A stretch of DNA of 64,000 bases from Hydrogenophaga sp. Its GTDB lineage: Bacteria; Pseudomonadota; Gammaproteobacteria; Burkholderiales; Burkholderiaceae_C. A program made the position numbers and the translations under genes. Under the pieces are notes generated by a model. It was not told the DNA's origin, did not search any database, and saw only the letters and a program-made list of their open reading frames with translations. Below are positions 61,092-64,000 of the stretch, piece after piece (within the stretch, counting starts at the first letter, position 1; each line of letters begins with the position of its first letter). The stretch covers positions 23,898 through 87,897 of the forward strand of contig JAABQG010000003.1 of NCBI GenBank assembly GCA_011391595.1, written 5' to 3'.

Positions 61092-63173
61092 ATGCAGAAC
61101 CCAACCCCCGAATTTGCCCGCCAGATGGCCAACGCCATCCGCATGCTCGCCGTCGACGCCGTCGAAAAAGCCAAGTCCGGCCACCCCGGTGCGCCCATGG
61201 GCATGGCCGATATCGCCGAAGTGCTGTGGAACCGGCACTTGAGCCACAACCCGACCAACCCGCATTGGGCTAACCGTGACCGCTTTGTGCTCTCCAACGG
61301 CCATGGCTCGATGCTGATCTACGCGTTGCTGCACCTCACAGGCTACGACCTGCCCATGGACGAGCTGAAGAAGTTCCGCCAGCTCCACAGCAAGACCGCC
61401 GGCCATCCCGAGTTCGGCATCACCCCCGGCGTGGAGACCACCACCGGCCCGCTCGGCCAGGGTATCAGCAACGCGGTCGGCATGGCGCTGGCCGAGAAGC
61501 TGCTGGCGGCCGAGTTCAACCGTGAGGAAGACGGCACCAGCTACGACATCGTCGATCATTTCACCTACGCCTTCCTGGGCGACGGCTGCATGATGGAAGG
61601 CATCAGCCACGAGGCCTGTTCGCTGGCTGGCACGCTGCGTCTGTCCAAGCTGATCGCGTTCTACGATGACAACGGCATCTCGATTGACGGCCATGTGGAA
61701 GGCTGGTTCACCGACGACACGCCGGCCCGCTTTGCCGCCTATGGCTGGAACGTGATTCCCGATGTGGATGGTCACAATCCCGCGGCGCTCGACGCAGCGG
61801 TGCATAGCGCCCGCGCGCAGGCCAGCCATGTCGCTGGAAAACCCACGCTGATCTGCTGCAAGACGGTGATTGGCATGGGCTCGCCCAACAAGGCCGGCAC
61901 GCACGACGTGCATGGGGCTGCGCTGGGGGCCGCAGAAGTGGCCGCCACGCGTGAGGCGCTGGGCTGGACGGCGGCGCCTTTCGAGATTCCGCAGGAAGTC
62001 GCGGCGGCCTGGAATGCCGTGGCGCGCGGTGTTGCGACCGAACGGGCATGGCGTGAGAAGTTCGAGGCGTATCGCGCACGGTTCCCGCTGGAAGCGGCGG
62101 AATTCGAGCGCCGCATGGCGGGCGATCTGGGTGCGAACTACGCCAGCGAACTGGACAAGGCACTGGCCGCTATTGCCGCCAGACCAGAAGCGGTGGCCAC
62201 CCGCAAGGCCAGCCAGAACGCGCTGGACCTGCTGGCGCCGCTGGTCCCCGAGTTCTTTGGCGGCAGCGCCGACCTGACCGGCTCCAACCTGACCAATTTC
62301 AAGGGCTGCGTGAAGGCCGGCCGCGACCACTGGGGCAATCACCTCAGCTACGGCGTGCGCGAATTCGGCATGGCCGCGATCATGAACGGCATCGCGCTGC
62401 ACGGCGGCTACATCCCCTATGGCGGCACTTTCCTGACCTTCAGCGACTACAGCCGCAACGCGATCCGCATGGCCGCTCTGATGAAGCTGCGCGTGATCCA
62501 CGTCTTCACCCACGACTCCATCGGCCTGGGCGAGGACGGCCCCACGCACCAGTCAGTCGAGCACGTGCCTTCTTTGCGCATCATTCCCGGGCTGGACGTC
62601 TGGCGCCCGGCAGATGGCCTGGAGACCGCCGTGGCCTGGGCCTGCGCGGTGGAGCGCCGGGACGGACCCAGCGCACTGGCGCTGTCGCGCCAGAACCTGC
62701 CGCGCCTGACCGATGTGGCGATGGTGGACAGTATCCGCAAGGGCGGCTACGTGCTGGCCGAGACGCCCAACCCGCAGGCGGTGATCGTGGCCACGGGCTC
62801 GGAGACTTCGCTGGCGATGGTCGCGCACCAGGCGCTGAGCGCCATCGGCATTTCGACCCGCGTGGTGTCCATGCCCAGCACCAATGTGTTCGACCGCCAG
62901 AGCGAGGCCTACCAGGAAATGATCCTGCCGCTGGCCCTGCCGACCGTGGCGGTGGAAGCTGCGCACCCGGATTTCTGGCGCAAGTACGTGGGGCGCACCG
63001 GCGTGGTGGTGGGTATCGCCAGCTTTGGCGAGTCGGCCCCGGCTGGCGACCTGTACAAGCACTTCGGCATCACTCCGGAGCGGGTGGTGGAGGCGGTGCG
63101 CACGCTGGTACACCGCGCAGCGCATCGGGGCGAGCAGCCCTTGCCTGAGCACATCGTGCCGGGTACCCACTGA
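61092..63173 (+). CDS. cbbT: transketolase
   Basis: A thiamine-diphosphate enzyme of 693 residues moving two-carbon units in RuBP regeneration. [20 protein letters not shown] near residue 21 and [20 protein letters not shown] near 161-180 (ThDP/metal motif GDG...) are followed by [16 protein letters not shown]. The pyrimidine domain has [20 protein letters not shown] near 474-493. The C-terminal domain ends [20 protein letters not shown]. Length is slightly above the usual 660-670. Part of the cbb operon. Confidence 0.98.
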   Translation: MQNPTPEFARQMANAIRMLAVDAVEKAKSGHPGAPMGMADIAEVLWNRHLSHNPTNPHWANRDRFVLSNGHGSMLIYALLHLTGYDLPMDELKKFRQLHSKTAGHPEFGITPGVETTTGPLGQGISNAVGMALAEKLLAAEFNREEDGTSYDIVDHFTYAFLGDGCMMEGISHEACSLAGTLRLSKLIAFYDDNGISIDGHVEGWFTDDTPARFAAYGWNVIPDVDGHNPAALDAAVHSARAQASHVAGKPTLICCKTVIGMGSPNKAGTHDVHGAALGAAEVAATREALGWTAAPFEIPQEVAAAWNAVARGVATERAWREKFEAYRARFPLEAAEFERRMAGDLGANYASELDKALAAIAARPEAVATRKASQNALDLLAPLVPEFFGGSADLTGSNLTNFKGCVKAGRDHWGNHLSYGVREFGMAAIMNGIALHGGYIPYGGTFLTFSDYSRNAIRMAALMKLRVIHVFTHDSIGLGEDGPTHQSVEHVPSLRIIPGLDVWRPADGLETAVAWACAVERRDGPSALALSRQNLPRLTDVAMVDSIRKGGYVLAETPNPQAVIVATGSETSLAMVAHQALSAIGISTRVVSMPSTNVFDRQSEAYQEMILPLALPTVAVEAAHPDFWRKYVGRTGVVVGIASFGESAPAGDLYKHFGITPERVVEAVRTLVHRAAHRGEQPLPEHIVPGTH

Positions 63174-63195
63174 AACGCTTCACCGGGTTGTGACC

Positions 63196-63891
63196 ATGTC
63201 CAGAGCCTTTGACCTGATGCTGTTCGACCTCGACGGCACGCTGATTGAAACCGCGCCAGAAATCTGCGATGCGGTCAACGACACGCTGCGCCAGTTTCAC
63301 CTGCCCGTGGTTTCCCAGCAGCAGGTCAACGACTGGATCGGCCACGGCACCCGCACCCTGCTGATCCAGGCGCTCGCGTTTGCCGGTGACACCACGGTGG
63401 ATACCGTGCGCCAGTCCGACAGCCTGGCGTTGATTGCCGCGGATTTCGACCAGCACTACCTGCGCCGCTGCGGCACGCGCAGCCACCTCTACCCGCAGGT
63501 GCGCGAGGTGCTGCAGGCCCTGCGCGCCCAGGGCGTGAAGCTGGCCGTGGTGACCAACAAGGAATCGCGCTACACCACCACGGTGCTGGACGCGCACCGG
63601 TTGACGCCGGTCTTCGACCGTGTGGTCAGCGGCGATACGCTGGCCGCGAAGAAGCCGGACCCGGCAGGCATCAACAGCTGCCTGGCGCAGTTTCAGGTGG
63701 AACGCGGCCGCACGTTGTTCGTCGGCGACTCGTCCATCGACGTGGCCACGGCGCGCAATGCCGGCGTGCCGGTGTGGGTGCTGCCCTACGGCTACAACAT
63801 GGGCGAGCCGATCGAGGCCTGCACGCCGGACCGGGTGATCGCCGACTTCACCGCTTTGCTGGCAACGCTGACATCGCTGTCGCCCGCCTGA
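63196..63891 (+). CDS. cbbZ: phosphoglycolate phosphatase (CbbZ/Gph)
   Basis: A HAD phosphatase of 231 residues. Motif I is DLMLFDLDGTLIETAPEICD near residue 6-25, motif II AVVTNKESRY near 121, motif III region SGDTLAAKKPDPAGI near 147, and motif IV LFVGDSSIDVATARNAGVPV near 176-195. It removes 2-phosphoglycolate formed by RuBisCO oxygenation. ATG at 63196 starts the conserved region; an in-frame extension overlaps tkt. Followed by the gap gene after 34 bp. Confidence 0.95.
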   Translation: MSRAFDLMLFDLDGTLIETAPEICDAVNDTLRQFHLPVVSQQQVNDWIGHGTRTLLIQALAFAGDTTVDTVRQSDSLALIAADFDQHYLRRCGTRSHLYPQVREVLQALRAQGVKLAVVTNKESRYTTTVLDAHRLTPVFDRVVSGDTLAAKKPDPAGINSCLAQFQVERGRTLFVGDSSIDVATARNAGVPVWVLPYGYNMGEPIEACTPDRVIADFTALLATLTSLSPA

Positions 63892-63925
63892 ATTCCTCCA
63901 AGTCACTTTTTTTGGAATACCTGTC

Positions 63926-64000
63926 ATGACCCTCAAGATCGGCATCAACGGCTTCGGCCGCATCGGGCGCAACGTGCTGCGCTCGGCCCTGCAGAACTTC
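63926..64000 (+). CDS. gap: glyceraldehyde-3-phosphate dehydrogenase, N-terminal fragment
   Basis: The last 75 bases encode MTLKIGINGFGRIGRNVLRS and then ALQNF, the unmistakable NAD(P)-binding start of GAPDH (INGFGRIGR). The gene runs off the window. In this position it is the CbbG enzyme of the Calvin operon, reducing 1,3-bisphosphoglycerate. A T-rich stretch lies just upstream of its start; no strong terminator separates it from cbbZ. Confidence 0.95.
   Translation, partial: MTLKIGINGFGRIGRNVLRSALQNF

Overview
The window reads as chromosomal DNA of an autotrophy-capable betaproteobacterium, most likely Comamonadaceae (Rhodoferax/Polaromonas-like). The reasons are high GC, the gene neighbourhoods (ypjD-ffh, dusB-fis-purH, hemL-thiD-rubredoxin-pilGHIJ-chpA, algH-ruvX-pyrR-pyrB-pyrC'), form II RuBisCO with CbbQO, and short dispersed intergenic repeats containing an atagc core. 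The genus is inference. No phage, insertion sequence, CRISPR array or rRNA gene was seen; the only RNA gene recognised is an elongator-type tRNA-Met.

Layout. 0-20.6 kb is housekeeping: a PP0621-type fragment, ypjD, ffh, miaB, tRNA-Met, a phenylacetate block (enoyl-CoA hydratase divergent from paaG-paaI-paaK across a TetR-type operator), an M61 peptidase, dsbC, a UbiH-type hydroxylase, a MOSC protein, ychF, a YqaA-type membrane protein, dusB-fis, purH, hemL and thiD. 20.6-30.5 kb is a rubredoxin plus the Pil-Chp chemosensory cluster of type IV pili, ending in a 1976-residue ChpA. 30.5-36.7 kb holds a photolyase, then algH-ruvX-pyrR-pyrB, a dihydroorotase homologue that has lost its metal ligands, and an acyltransferase. 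36.8-39.7 kb is a divergent iron ABC transporter pair around a Fur-box-like site.

39.8-48.6 kb is a sulfide/persulfide island. It has an ArsR-type regulator with the cysteine pattern of persulfide sensors, two separate cytochrome c + FCSD flavoprotein modules, a diheme c4-type cytochrome, a YeeE/YedE thiosulfate-type transporter, a SoxH-like metallo-beta-lactamase with a thioredoxin-fold partner, an FNR-like regulator lacking one cluster cysteine, and a rhodanese. 48.7-64 kb is the Calvin cycle region: cbbM-cbbQ-cbbO on the minus strand, a ParA ATPase divergent from cbbM, a small BLUF/SOUL/cysteine-rich group, cbbR, and the cbbY-rpe-fbp-prk-tkt-gph-gap operon running off the end.

Together the right half suggests sulfide or thiosulfate oxidation supplying electrons for CO2 fixation, with CbbR controlling both cbb transcription units. 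The most notable structures outside genes are a family of about eight ~30-bp intergenic repeats and a sequence motif shared by the two cbb control regions.
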